A DNA stretch of 64,000 nucleotides from Lachnospiraceae bacterium (GCA_015057585.1 SVEF01000004.1:1-64000); one strand, 5' to 3'; numbered from the stretch's first letter, positions 47,937-57,137 are shown. Notes: generated by a model from the sequence alone, not told the origin. Program-made: numbers and translations.

Positions 47937-47972
47937 AAGCATGTAACCCTTCGTCAGATTACATGCTTTTTT
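47937..47972 (+). terminator. Rightward terminator after the transposase remnant
   Basis: GCATGTAA (47939-47946) pairs with TTACATGC (47959-47966), followed directly by TTTTTT. Confidence 0.7.
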
Positions 47973-47978
47973 CTATTA

Positions 47979-48536
47979 CTATTTACTTGTAGGAAATGCT
48001 ATGTCATACAACCCGGTATCATATAATGTCTTTGATGACACATCAATTTTTGGGGCGTCTGTATCATACTTTGCCGTAAGGCCGTTTCCTTTTACCGGGG
48101 ACAGTTTACTTTTTACCGTATCATATGCATAGCAAATGTACTTCATCTGCCTTCCCGTCTCATAATATCGGTACGCATAAAACACCGGTCCGGAAATGTT
48201 GTCCTCAAACTCACATACAAAACACAGTTGCAAATAGGCATCTTCTCCCTGAGTTCTCGAAAAAACAACTTCTTTTAAGGACATGTTATATACGCCCATC
48301 GTTCCGTTAAGAAAACTTGCTGTTTGACCCTCTTCAAATTCTGCTATCCATGCATCATTTTCATAATTCTCATAAAGGGATGCCACTTCTGCCTCTGTCA
48401 ATTTTTCCTCGTCTGTCAAAACCACGGTTCTAAACAAATGTTCCATGTGCATATCTGCCACCTCTTGCTGCTGATTCCATGTTATGAAAAACCAGAGTTC
48501 TACTGCCACAAGAAGTAGGAGTAAAATCAAACCCAT
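47979..48536 (-). CDS. Membrane-anchored protein of unknown function, start in a frameshift-prone A-tract
   Basis: The 185-residue frame begins MGLILLLLLVAVELWFFITW, a membrane anchor, followed by an acidic extracytoplasmic region. No ribosome site precedes this ATG. A better start ATG (48557-48559) behind AGGAGGAG is followed by A7 and is out of frame by one base; with A8 the protein would read MKKKNLFTMGLILLL. The gene may be phase variable, or this may be a sequencing error. A pseudogene relative lies directly upstream. Confidence 0.65.
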   Translation of the reverse strand: MGLILLLLLVAVELWFFITWNQQQEVADMHMEHLFRTVVLTDEEKLTEAEVASLYENYENDAWIAEFEEGQTASFLNGTMGVYNMSLKEVVFSRTQGEDAYLQLCFVCEFEDNISGPVFYAYRYYETGRQMKYICYAYDTVKSKLSPVKGNGLTAKYDTDAPKIDVSSKTLYDTGLYDIAFPTSK

Positions 48537-48549
48537 GGTAAATAGATTC

Positions 48550-48556
48550 TTTTTTT
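48550..48556 (-). other. A7 tract at the start of the membrane-protein gene
   Basis: Seven T residues on this strand (A7 in the coding direction) follow the ATG at 48557-48559. Gain of one A would join the strong ribosome site and start codon with the downstream frame. This is a plausible slippage site. Confidence 0.5.
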
Positions 48557-48579
48557 CATATCAGTCTCCTCCTGTTTTT

Positions 48580-49103
48580 CTAATATTCTTCATCTGTTCT
48601 GTGAATAATATTTCTCATAGACCATTCATAAAACGAAACATCCCTCACATCTGCCTGTCGTGATGATGTGTTAAAATATGCCGTCATTCCCGTCTCCTTT
48701 TCAAAAAACAGCCGGCTTTTTACCGTTGCATATTTATAGACAAACACCTTTTCCGTTGTTCCGTCCTCATAATAACGATAGGCAACACACAAATGTTCTG
48801 AGAATTCATCCTCTCAAGAAAAACCTTTTTTCTGGTCTCCTTAAACTCTGACATTGCCTCCTGCTCGGTATAAAGGTCAAATAAAAGGGTTCGCTCTTCT
48901 TCCGTCAATTCTTCCTCTTGCGTCAATACAATATCCTCACGCAGCTGTTCCATTCGATTATCCGCAATCTGCTGCTGCCGATTCCATGTTATAACAAACC
49001 AGATTGCCAATAGCAGTAATGCCATCAAAAAAACGACCAAGTAAATCAGTCTTCTGGATGCACTCTTCCGAATACCCTCACGGATTTTAAAACGAGCTGT
49101 CAA
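48580..49103 (-). pseudogene. Broken paralogue of the membrane-anchored protein
   Basis: The 5' part (ATG at 49103) encodes a basic start, a membrane segment (LIYLVVFLMALLLLAIWFVIT) and EEELTEEERTLLFDLYTE, similar to its intact neighbour. The 3' part, in a different frame (48580-48792), gives CVAYRYYEDGTTEKVFVYKYATVKS, matching the neighbour's FYAYRYYETGRQMKYICYAYDTVKS. About 35 codons between the parts are missing and the frame is shifted, so it is a decaying duplicate. Confidence 0.8.
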
Positions 49104-49330
49104 TTACACTTCCCCCTTTTCTGTTACTGTCCCAAAGTATACAATGAAAATATAGTGATTACAAGTCATTCCTCTGATATTGACTCCCACTATTTACATT
49201 ACCAGCAAATCTTATTTATTCCCATATCAAAACTGACGCAAAAAGAAATTTCCCGCTTCGGTATACCCACCCGTTTCTTTGTCCATACTCTTGATATCCC
49301 ATATTCTATAATCTATCAGGAGGTTCTATT

Positions 49331-49936
49331 ATGGCAGTAGACTTTAAGAACAGCGAAACGATGAAAAACTTAATGCGCGCCTTTGCCGGAGAAAGTCAGG
49401 CAAGAAACCGTTATACCTTTGCGCAAGGACAGGCAAAGAAAGAAAACTTATATGTCATTTCCGAAGTTTTCTGCTTTACCGCAGACCAGGAGAAAGAGCA
49501 TGCCGAAATCTTTTACAATCATTTAAAGGAAATGGCAGGAGAGACCATTGCCATTGACGGAACGTACCCGGTAGACATTACCCAGTCCGTGATTGAATTA
49601 CTCCGTTATGCAGAGCATAACGAAATGGAAGAATACGGTGATGTATATAAGCATTTTGCAGAAGTTGCCACACAGGAAGGCTTTACAAAAATTGCCTCCG
49701 ACTTTTCTAAGATTGCAGAAATCGAAAAGACCCACGGCAACCGCTTCGCCTACTTTGCCGATTTGTTAGAAAACAACAAATTGTTTGTTTCCGATGTAAA
49801 GTGTAAATGGATGTGCTTAAACTGCGGCAACGTCATCGAAGCCACACAGGTTCCGGAAAAGTGTCCGGTCTGCGACCACGACCGTGGGTATTTTATCCGA
49901 TTGGAATTTGCACCGTATACGGGACAAGCGATGTAA
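49331..49936 (+). CDS. Rubrerythrin
   Basis: The 201-residue protein has a ferritin-like diiron domain (GESQARNRYTF, EHAEIFYNHL, EIEKTHGNRF) and a C-terminal rubredoxin-like iron site (CLNCGNVIE, CPVCDHDRGYF). It reduces hydrogen peroxide in anaerobes. ATG 49331 follows AGGAGGTT. The presence of a truncated second copy 2 kb upstream points to an earlier duplication. Confidence 0.96.
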   Translation: MAVDFKNSETMKNLMRAFAGESQARNRYTFAQGQAKKENLYVISEVFCFTADQEKEHAEIFYNHLKEMAGETIAIDGTYPVDITQSVIELLRYAEHNEMEEYGDVYKHFAEVATQEGFTKIASDFSKIAEIEKTHGNRFAYFADLLENNKLFVSDVKCKWMCLNCGNVIEATQVPEKCPVCDHDRGYFIRLEFAPYTGQAM

Positions 49937-49967
49937 CTCCATTATATAGGTTTTATTGACTCCCATA

Positions 49968-50234
49968 AACGCAGATATATTTTTTGTCTGATTTACTTTG
50001 AAAGTTCCGTCGTTACGACTTATGAAGAATATATAGATTTTTAGTATTTTGCTCTTATCCAGTAATTTTTCAACAGGACGTTGAAAAAAGGCTTGTGTCG
50101 CCACGGATGGCGACTCCAAGCCGGTTACGTCCCATATAGATGCATTGAAGCAAAATACTCTAAAAATCATATGTTCGAAATACGGAGCAACAAGGAACTT
50201 TCAAAGCAGACAGACTTAAATATATATCTGCGTT
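49968..50234. repeat. Long imperfect inverted repeat between rubrerythrin and rpiB
   Basis: The ends AACGCAGATATAT and ATATATCTGCGTT pair, followed by TTTGAAAGTTCC/GGAACTTTCAAA and inner TTTTGCT/AGCAAAA. In the centre GGACGT/ACGTCC and GGCTTG-x2-TCGCCA/TGGCGA-x3-CAAGCC form nested hairpins. The right end touches the rpiB stop codon. It may be a convergent terminator, a MITE or a folded RNA. No protein is encoded here. Confidence 0.7.
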
Positions 50235-50235
50235 C

Positions 50236-50664
50236 TTATTTTTCTATCCCCTTTATTCTTCTGATATGTCTCTCATCGTTAGAAAACGGTGTATCCAGAA
50301 ACAAATCCACCACCGCAAGGGCATGTCCCGCGCCGATGATTCTGCCGCCCATCGCCAGCACATTGGCATCGTTATGCTCTCTCGTTGCCTGTGCGCTGAA
50401 GCAGTCATGGCACAGGGCGCAACGGATGCCCGGTACCTTGTTTGCCGCCATAGAGATACCGATACCGGTACCGCAGATTAAAATACCCTTTTCACACTCA
50501 CCGCTTACTACCGCGTGTGCAACCTTCTTTGCATATTCCGGATAATCGCAGGATGCCTTGGAAAAGGTACCGAAATTTTTATATTCGAGACCTCTCTCGC
50601 CCAGATGAGCGATTACCTCCTGCATAAGCTCATATCCGCCATGGTCACAACCTAACGCTATCAT
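50236..50664 (-). CDS. rpiB: Ribose-5-phosphate isomerase B
   Basis: The 142-residue protein has IALGCDHGGYELMQEV, the catalytic cysteine region ILICGTGIGISMAANK and the arginine-rich end. It interconverts ribose-5-phosphate and ribulose-5-phosphate. Its pairing with a sua5 gene matches the order seen in Bacillus and Clostridia. Confidence 0.95.
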   Translation of the reverse strand: MIALGCDHGGYELMQEVIAHLGERGLEYKNFGTFSKASCDYPEYAKKVAHAVVSGECEKGILICGTGIGISMAANKVPGIRCALCHDCFSAQATREHNDANVLAMGGRIIGAGHALAVVDLFLDTPFSNDERHIRRIKGIEK

Positions 50665-50699
50665 TTTGTTATCCTCCTTGTGGTTTACAAACTATCTCT

Positions 50700-51758
50700 T
50701 TACTTTGCCTGTATTGTCTGATATCCTGCTGCTTTACGCAACCGGTTCATAATCGCCTGATGCAGCTTTGTATTTTCAAAGCTCTCTGAGTATATCACAG
50801 TAATGTGTTCTGTGTCAAAAGCACGCAGTGCCGCAAACAGATGTGCAGAAATCTCCTTTTCGCTCTTTAAGGAACCCAAAGAGAAAATCTTATCACAGGT
50901 GTATCGCTCTTTCGTCTCCTCTGCACAAAGCACCGCGACACGGACTCCCGCTTCCGCTGCCTTTGCCGACAATTCATTGATGGTCGATACTACCGCATCC
51001 GTCTCACCCTCGACAATGTAAATCTGTCCCTGCGGTGCATAATGGCGGTATTTCATTCCCGGTGCCTTTGCCACCACGGAGTCCTGCGGCTTTGTCGCAA
51101 GCACAGCCTTATCATATTCTACCTCAGCCACAATCTGTTCAAAGTCTTCCTTTGTGATAAAGCCCGGTCTTAAAATCATCGGTACGTCACCGGACAAGTC
51201 GATAATCGAAGACTCCAGACCGATGTCGGATGGTCCGCCATCCACAATCATCTCCACTCTTCCCGACAAATCCTCTACCACATGCTCAGCGGTCGTCGGA
51301 GATGGTCTGCCGGACAAATTGGCACTCGGTGCCGCAATATAGGTCCCCGATGCCCGGATGATTTCCCTTGCAATTTCATCCGACGGCATGCGGATGGCCA
51401 CCGTAGAAAGTCCTCCGGTCGTAGCCATCGGCACAATCTCACTCTTTTTTAAAATCATGGTCAGAGGTCCCGGCCAGAACTTTTCTGCCAGACGGTACGC
51501 AAGCTCCGGCACCTCTTTTGCCAAAACTTCCAGGGCAGAAAGCTCTGCAATATGCAAAATCAGAGGATTGTCGGAAGGACGCCCCTTCGCCGCATAAATT
51601 CTTGCTGCAGCATTTTCCTTAAGTCCGTCTCCGCCGAGTCCGTACACCGTCTCTGTCGGAAAAGCCACCAAACCGCCTGCTGCCAGAATTTCCCCGGCTT
51701 CACGGATGGCATCCATATCCATATGCTCTCTGTCAATTGTCACAACCTTTGTTTTCAT
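50700..51758 (-). CDS. sua5: L-threonylcarbamoyladenylate synthase (Sua5 type)
   Basis: The 352-residue protein has an N-terminal YrdC/TsaC domain (GGLVAFPTETVYGLGGDG, KGRPSDNPLILH, SANLSGRPSPT) and a C-terminal Sua5 domain (AEAGVRVAVLCAEE...). It makes threonylcarbamoyl-AMP for the t6A37 modification of tRNA. Length distinguishes it from the short TsaC form. Confidence 0.95.
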   Translation of the reverse strand: MKTKVVTIDREHMDMDAIREAGEILAAGGLVAFPTETVYGLGGDGLKENAAARIYAAKGRPSDNPLILHIAELSALEVLAKEVPELAYRLAEKFWPGPLTMILKKSEIVPMATTGGLSTVAIRMPSDEIAREIIRASGTYIAAPSANLSGRPSPTTAEHVVEDLSGRVEMIVDGGPSDIGLESSIIDLSGDVPMILRPGFITKEDFEQIVAEVEYDKAVLATKPQDSVVAKAPGMKYRHYAPQGQIYIVEGETDAVVSTINELSAKAAEAGVRVAVLCAEETKERYTCDKIFSLGSLKSEKEISAHLFAALRAFDTEHITVIYSESFENTKLHQAIMNRLRKAAGYQTIQAK

Positions 51759-51801
51759 TTCCTGTCTTCTTTCTGTTTTCCGTTCTTCTGTTTTTTCTAT
51801 C

Positions 51802-52518
51802 CTACTGCTGGTTTATTTTATCTTTTCCTGTATTAATATACTCCAAAATTCCGAGAAGTAAAGAAAAAGCTATTTTTTCCTGATATTCCTCGCTGCTAAG
51901 CAGCTCTGCCTCCCGTGCATTAGACAAAAAGCCGCACTCCACGATAACAACCGGCGCTTCTTCTGTCGACTGCTTCAGCAGATAATAGTCCCTGTTTGCC
52001 TTTGCCACGCGGTGATTTCCGTCAGCGAGTTCCCTCCGCAAACTCTCCTGCAGCATCGTTGCAAGCACCCTTCCCTCTTCCGAACCGGTCAGGTAAAACA
52101 CCTGCGCCCCGTCTACATCACCTTCCGGATAACTGTTCTGGTGGATACTGACCGTAAGGACGGGCTCTGCCTCCCGTATCAGACGGGCTCTTTCCCTGAA
52201 ATCCTCGTTTTTCCGGTTGGTCGCATTTTCACTTGCCAGGTCCTTATCCTCGGTCCGAAGCATCATAGCCGCTACATCATTTTGCCATAGAAGTGCTTCC
52301 AGTTTTTTTGCAATGGCAAGATTGATGTCCTTTTCCAAAACCTCTCCCACGCCAACCTTGCCGGGGTCCTTTCCTCCGTGTCCGGCGTCAATCACCACAA
52401 CCGGACGCTCCGGCTCTGTTCCCATCATCACAACAGCCTGTTCCTTCACCCGCTCCACATAAACCGAGAGCATACACAAACTACATAATAGCATCAGTAA
52501 TGCAACACTTTTTCGCAT
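51802..52518 (-). CDS. cwlD: N-acetylmuramoyl-L-alanine amidase, CwlD-like
   Basis: About 238 residues from ATG 52518 with AGGAAGTGG upstream. After an N-terminal membrane anchor come the Amidase_3 motifs PVVVIDAGHGGKDPG, VSIHQNSYP and VIVECGFLSNAREA with zinc ligands and the catalytic Glu. CwlD takes part in muramic-delta-lactam synthesis of the spore cortex. This supports a spore-forming host. Confidence 0.88.
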   Translation of the reverse strand: MRKSVALLMLLCSLCMLSVYVERVKEQAVVMMGTEPERPVVVIDAGHGGKDPGKVGVGEVLEKDINLAIAKKLEALLWQNDVAAMMLRTEDKDLASENATNRKNEDFRERARLIREAEPVLTVSIHQNSYPEGDVDGAQVFYLTGSEEGRVLATMLQESLRRELADGNHRVAKANRDYYLLKQSTEEAPVVIVECGFLSNAREAELLSSEEYQEKIAFSLLLGILEYINTGKDKINQQ

Positions 52519-52564
52519 ACCTGCCACTTCCTGTTTTCCTTGCATTACTTCACTTTATGAGCCT

Positions 52565-54289
52565 TTATTTGATATAATTCCCAATCACCGGCCAAATCTC
52601 TTCTGTTTCAAAGCCTAGGCGCCATGCCGCAACACCAGCCAGACCGGCTCCTCCGATAATCTTCAGCCGTTCTGTCATGGAGTCCACATCCTCTAACCAG
52701 ATTTTGTACGTCACTCCGTCTAACGTATACTCCGCATAGTTCTGCCCGCAATCGGCATCCCATTTCGCGGTTACCTTATTTCTTTCCAGGATATCCTTAC
52801 CACCATTCATAGTCAAAGCTTCCGTATAAATTACGCTGGTCGTGCCCGCCACGGTTTCTTCTCCCCAGATTCTGGTATAAAACGGAACTCCCATGATAAT
52901 ATTGTCTGCCGGAATTTTTGCCAAAGAGTCATTTACTGCTTCCTGTAAAAATCCCATCGAAGCAACCGAACCGGCCACTGCGGACTTCGCAGTATGTTCA
53001 TCATATGCCATGATAATCACATAATCCACAACCTGTCCCTGCGTTTTTAAATCAAAGAGCGGATTGTCAAGTGCCGAAACCACGTTATCTACCGAAAGGA
53101 TCAATCCTTCTTCTCTGCATCGAATGGCAAGTTCTTTCAAAAACTGGTTAAAGTGCGGGCCTGTCTGGGACAGCATCCCCTCAAAGTCAATGTTCCAGCC
53201 ATCAAAGCCTATTTCTTTTGCCTCTTCCATCATATTGTCAATCAGAGCCGTTCTTGCTTTTGTAGAAGAGAATATCTCATACGTACTTATATTATATCCT
53301 TTATCTTCTCCCATCGGGAAATTGGAAATTAATGCCCAAACCTGCAGTCCCATCTCATGTGCTCTTTCCACATAAGAGGAATCTGCCAGGGAATCAAAAT
53401 TCCCTTCATTATCCGACAGTTCATACCAGGTCGGCGAAATGACATTCATGGATTCCGCCTTTGCCACCACCTTTTCCAGATTATTATTTGCCTGCGGTAC
53501 TGTCACCACATGCCAGCCCAGACGCACCTTTTCCTCCATGTGGGTGTACTCATACACCGGTTCTTCGTAACTGCTCTGCCTTGCGTCATAATATGACTCA
53601 GAAAGAAACTTTCTCTGGACGTATCCATAAATACCGTCTGCCATCATTACCTTCAAGAAACTGCCGCCGCTTTTGCCGCTGCCCCCGATATAATAAAGTT
53701 TTTCTCCTGCAGGCACATAGCGGATGATATCACTTTTGATGTCCGGCTCAAAACGCACCGGTGCTTCGGCAACCGTATCATAATACAAAAATTCCACCCA
53801 ACGGTTTTGAATTATAAGACGGTTGGGATTTTCGTAAAATGTATACTGCATATCCGCGAACATAGATACAAATTCCAACGACATATGATAGCCATCCTCC
53901 AGCATAAGAAGTGCCGGAGAATTCAGGTTGCACACCTCTTCGTTTCTATGATAAACTGCCTTGCCCACTTCCACACGGATTAACTCTTCCGGAAGTGCGT
54001 AACTCAGTATATTTTCTTCTTTATCCAGATAAAAATCAGTTTTCAAGAGCCTGGTCACCATATCATAAGACAGATAGACTCCGCCCTCCATAAGAATTGC
54101 ATTCTCTTCATATCTGTCATTTTCCAGTATGATAACCGCCTCTTCTTTGGCAATATCATAATACCCCTCCAAAGACCCCATCGTCTCGCTTGGTGTATAT
54201 TTCTTTTTTAACGAAAGTGCAAGAACGGCAACCAATACACAAACCAATACCGCCCCTACCAATAATTTTATTTTCAACCCTTTTTCCAT
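52565..54289 (-). CDS. GH18-family hydrolase with N-terminal anchor and SH3-like domain
   Basis: The 574-residue protein has a membrane anchor (LLVGAVLVCVLVAVLAL), a copper-amine-oxidase-like N-terminal domain (YLSYDMVTRLLKTDF), an SH3-type region (YVPAGEKLYYIGGSGKSGG) and a GH18 barrel with catalytic DGWNIDFE (363-370). Such proteins act on cell-wall sugars, as in YaaH of spore germination. Together with cwlD, 20 bases downstream, it suggests a cortex-modifying unit. Confidence 0.88.
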   Translation of the reverse strand: MEKGLKIKLLVGAVLVCVLVAVLALSLKKKYTPSETMGSLEGYYDIAKEEAVIILENDRYEENAILMEGGVYLSYDMVTRLLKTDFYLDKEENILSYALPEELIRVEVGKAVYHRNEEVCNLNSPALLMLEDGYHMSLEFVSMFADMQYTFYENPNRLIIQNRWVEFLYYDTVAEAPVRFEPDIKSDIIRYVPAGEKLYYIGGSGKSGGSFLKVMMADGIYGYVQRKFLSESYYDARQSSYEEPVYEYTHMEEKVRLGWHVVTVPQANNNLEKVVAKAESMNVISPTWYELSDNEGNFDSLADSSYVERAHEMGLQVWALISNFPMGEDKGYNISTYEIFSSTKARTALIDNMMEEAKEIGFDGWNIDFEGMLSQTGPHFNQFLKELAIRCREEGLILSVDNVVSALDNPLFDLKTQGQVVDYVIIMAYDEHTAKSAVAGSVASMGFLQEAVNDSLAKIPADNIIMGVPFYTRIWGEETVAGTTSVIYTEALTMNGGKDILERNKVTAKWDADCGQNYAEYTLDGVTYKIWLEDVDSMTERLKIIGGAGLAGVAAWRLGFETEEIWPVIGNYIK

Positions 54290-54530
54290 ACGTTTTGCTA
54301 CCTCATTTATTCTTTATTGTGTGAAGAAAACACATCATTATGAGTATAACAAATTTTTTTCTTACTGTCATCCCATTTTCCGACACGAACCAAAACTTTC
54401 CGACAGAAAGACTGCAGACTCCTTTGGTTTGAGTGACCAACGCACAGTCTTTCCGCCGAAAATCCTGTTTTTTACCGATTGGATAAAGTGTGACGAGTTT
54501 TTCCTTTCCCTTTCGGAAACATACAACAAG

Positions 54531-55808
54531 TTACCAAATCTTTTTGCCAAGCAGCCGTTTCATCTGCCTGTGCAGACGGACAGGGAAGCGATACCCTTTA
54601 TACATGGGAGAAATCCCGTGCACATAACACTGATTTCCCAGTTCTTTCTTTGCCAGAGAAAAATCACCTGCGGTAATCACTGCCGCTGTTTTTTCCCCTG
54701 CCATCTCCCGGATGCGGTGTTTCCATTGCTCTTTCAACCAAGGCACCATTGGCCCTACCAGAAACCGACGGAATGCGTAAGGATCGGTCCCTACCGGAAC
54801 CCTGTTTCCAAAATCACATATAATATAATCATATCCTCTTCCGCGAAATCCTCTGATTTCCTCCGGTGCAACCCCGGCCGCAAAGGTAATGTCTTCCTGT
54901 TCCGTCACAAAGCCGTCTTCTTTTTGCCGTAATCCCTCCATGGCCTGTCCACTGGAGCAATCAAGGCAGATTATTTTTTTTCGGTACTTTTTTCGCAGAT
55001 AATATGCAAGCATCCCTGAAAACAAACTGCTGTCTGCTTCCGACAGTGCCGCAGACACATAAATCCAGTGTTCCTTCGGCCGTTCTGTCCTCCGCCGGAC
55101 CTTTAGTTTCTCCAGGTCACATCTTACCTGCTCTGCATTCTGATATTGTTTTTGTCCCCTTCTAAGGCAGTTGTCTACAATAGTTCGATAGCCCTTAGGG
55201 ACTTTTCTTGTGTGATAAAGCAGATACTCCATACATTTCCCCAGACCGTAAAGATCGGTTGCTGCTGACATCTCTCCTGCTGTTTCCTGTTCCGGAGCGC
55301 AATAGCCCGGTGTTCCGAATACATACTGATTATTTTGTTCATCCCGGCATATGGCACTGCCGAAATCAACCAGTTTCACTCTGTGATCCGATATCAATAT
55401 GTTATCCGGTTTTAAATCCAAATGCAGGATGTTTCTTGCCGGATGATGGAGATACTGTAAAATATCACATAGTTGGGTGGAATAATTAAGAAGTAAAGAA
55501 TCAGACAGACTCCTTCGTCTTTGAATATATTGTGTCAGGGTCTCTCCCTCAATAAATTCCTCAATCAAATACGTATGAGTATCAAATTCCAAAATATCGT
55601 ATATGATAGGAATAGAAGGATGACGACACTGCTGCAACATCCGTGCTTCTTTTACCAAAATGTCATGCCAGGGGTGTGTGCAGTCCATGGTTTTAATCAC
55701 TCTCCGTCCGGAAAGCCCCATATGTTCTGCCAGGCAGACATCTCCTCCGAGGCCATGATGCAGCACTTTCAGTACCTTGTACTTTTTTAACAGTTCCCTG
55801 TGCAGCAT
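54531..55808 (-). CDS. Ser/Thr protein kinase with a C-terminal ParA-like domain lacking a P-loop
   Basis: The 425-residue protein has a Hanks-type kinase domain (1-235): a G-rich loop LHHGLGGDVCLAEH, the ATP-binding K39, E54, HLDLKPDN (129-136) and VDFGSA (147-152), so it appears active. The rest (about 245-425), with IYVSAALSEADSSLFSGMLAYYL and IICLDCSSG plus YDYIICDFGN, looks like a MinD/ParA fold whose P-loop has lost the lysine. No PASTA domain or membrane anchor is present. It has its own promoter. Confidence 0.85.
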   Translation of the reverse strand: MLHRELLKKYKVLKVLHHGLGGDVCLAEHMGLSGRRVIKTMDCTHPWHDILVKEARMLQQCRHPSIPIIYDILEFDTHTYLIEEFIEGETLTQYIQRRRSLSDSLLLNYSTQLCDILQYLHHPARNILHLDLKPDNILISDHRVKLVDFGSAICRDEQNNQYVFGTPGYCAPEQETAGEMSAATDLYGLGKCMEYLLYHTRKVPKGYRTIVDNCLRRGQKQYQNAEQVRCDLEKLKVRRRTERPKEHWIYVSAALSEADSSLFSGMLAYYLRKKYRKKIICLDCSSGQAMEGLRQKEDGFVTEQEDITFAAGVAPEEIRGFRGRGYDYIICDFGNRVPVGTDPYAFRRFLVGPMVPWLKEQWKHRIREMAGEKTAAVITAGDFSLAKKELGNQCYVHGISPMYKGYRFPVRLHRQMKRLLGKKIW

Positions 55809-55843
55809 AAACCCCTTTCTTCAAAGTACGGCTTTGTACCTTG

Positions 55844-55872
55844 ATTATACTTCTGTTTCCGTCTTTTGACAA
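55844..55872 (-). promoter_or_regulatory. Promoter of the kinase gene
   Basis: Reading leftward, TTGTCA (55867-55872), a 17-base spacer and TATAAT (55844-55849) form a strong housekeeping-type promoter. The kinase start lies 36 bases beyond. Confidence 0.75.
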
Positions 55873-55923
55873 TGCCAAAAATCCGGGTACTTTTTTGTGC
55901 AATTTGACGGAAGAAATCTCTAG

Positions 55924-55952
55924 TTGACTTTAGATTCAATTTCCATTATACT
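55924..55952 (+). promoter_or_regulatory. Promoter of mecA
   Basis: TTGACT (55924-55929), a 17-base spacer and TATACT (55947-55952) form a good promoter 34 bases ahead of the mecA start. It is divergent from the kinase promoter. Confidence 0.75.
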
Positions 55953-55985
55953 TTTTTGTACTTATAGTTAAAGGAGGATTGACAA

Positions 55986-56741
55986 GTGAAAATTGAGAGA
56001 ATCAGCGATACCCAGATACGTTGTACACTCAGCAGGCAGGACCTTGCCGAGCGCGATTTAAAACTCAGCGAACTTGCCTATGGCTCCGAGAAAGCCAAAG
56101 ATCTCTTTCGTGAACTGATGGTTCAGGCATCTTACGAATGCGGATTTGAGGCGGATGACATCCCACTTATGATAGAAGCGATTCCGGTTTCCGGCGACTG
56201 CCTTGTTCTTCTGGTTACAAAGGTGGAAGATCCGGATGAATTAGATACCCGCTTTTCCAACTTCTCCTCGTCTCAGGATTCCATTGATGAGGACCACTTT
56301 CCTTTCTCGTCCACCTCTTCGGTTGCAGATGAGATTTTAGAGTGTTTCGGACAGTTGGGAGCACTTCTTGGTAAGGGCAAAGCTGTTTCCAAAGAAACAC
56401 CTCACACAGAAGAGAATGATGTTTCTGAAACGCCTTCTGCTCCTGCCCATTTCGTAAAAGCATTTTCCTTTGCAAATTTAAATGCTGTTACTACACTGGC
56501 AAAATTAATTTCTCCTTACTTTTTTGGAGAAAGCACCTTATATAAGGACGAAGCGGAGTCCCGCTATTATCTGGTCATCCATATGTCGGACCACACTCCG
56601 GAAGAATTCAACCGTATTTGCAACGTCGTTTCCGAATACGGCACCCCGGAGCACACGCTGCCGGCAGTCCTCTCCTACTACGCGGAACACTTTTCCGTGA
56701 TTTTGGGCAGCGACGCCGTCCAGACACTTACGATTCTGTAA
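55986..56741 (+). CDS. mecA: MecA-type adaptor protein for ClpC
   Basis: The 251-residue protein has the MecA N-terminal domain (MKIERISDTQIRCTLSRQDL), a charged and Ser-rich linker with SSSQDSIDEDH, and a C-terminal domain (ANLNAVTTLAKLIS, ESRYYLVIHMSDHTPEEFN) that binds ClpC. It targets competence or other regulators to the ClpCP protease. Ribosome site AGGAGGATT is ideal. Confidence 0.92.
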   Translation: MKIERISDTQIRCTLSRQDLAERDLKLSELAYGSEKAKDLFRELMVQASYECGFEADDIPLMIEAIPVSGDCLVLLVTKVEDPDELDTRFSNFSSSQDSIDEDHFPFSSTSSVADEILECFGQLGALLGKGKAVSKETPHTEENDVSETPSAPAHFVKAFSFANLNAVTTLAKLISPYFFGESTLYKDEAESRYYLVIHMSDHTPEEFNRICNVVSEYGTPEHTLPAVLSYYAEHFSVILGSDAVQTLTIL

Positions 56742-56744
56742 TAA

Positions 56745-56777
56745 AAAAGACCGCTTCAACTGAGCGGTCCTTTTTTA
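56745..56777. terminator. Bidirectional terminator, mecA and DUF1858 gene
   Basis: GACCGCT and AGCGGTC flank a 7-base loop (TCAACTG) with AAAAAA before and TTTTTT after. It lies between convergent genes. Confidence 0.9.
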
Positions 56778-56978
56778 TTATCTGCTGCTTAAATATGCGT
56801 TGATTTCTTCTACCAACGGATCCACTTCAAGACCATGCACCATGCAAGCCTCTTCCAAAGACTCTGCCTGTGCAGACGGACAACCGATGCAGTGCATTCC
56901 GTAGTTTAACAGAATTCTGATGATTTCCTGATCTATTGTAATAATTTTTCCAATGGTCATTTCCTTTGTTACTGTCAT
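56778..56978 (-). CDS. DUF1858-family small protein
   Basis: About 66 residues from ATG 56978 with GGAGG upstream. The sequence TIGKIITIDQEIIRILLNYGMHCIGCPSAQAESLEEAC is characteristic of DUF1858 proteins, often seen in anaerobes, with a C-x2-C pair that may bind iron or sulfur. Its role is unknown. It is divergent from the ferredoxin gene. Confidence 0.88.
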   Translation of the reverse strand: MTVTKEMTIGKIITIDQEIIRILLNYGMHCIGCPSAQAESLEEACMVHGLEVDPLVEEINAYLSSR

Positions 56979-57067
56979 ATGCAATCCTCCAATTCCTCAT
57001 TCTTGTCTTTTTTACGACTCGTTTATTATATTCCAGACTTTGCACCATCGTCAAGAGAATATTTTAC

Positions 57068-57096
57068 TTGTATTTTTGTTTCATTTATATTAGAAT
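57068..57096 (+). promoter_or_regulatory. Candidate ferredoxin promoter
   Basis: TTGTAT (57068-57073), a 17-base spacer and TAGAAT (57091-57096) precede the ferredoxin start by about 40 bases in an AT-rich gap. Confidence 0.5.
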
Positions 57097-57137
57097 GTGT
57101 ACAGTAACAAAAAATCACGAAAAGGAGGACTCTACTC

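Noticed and set aside
54321-54932. 203-codon rightward frame over the kinase end
   Set aside because: Antisense to the C-terminal kinase domain, without recognizable motifs.
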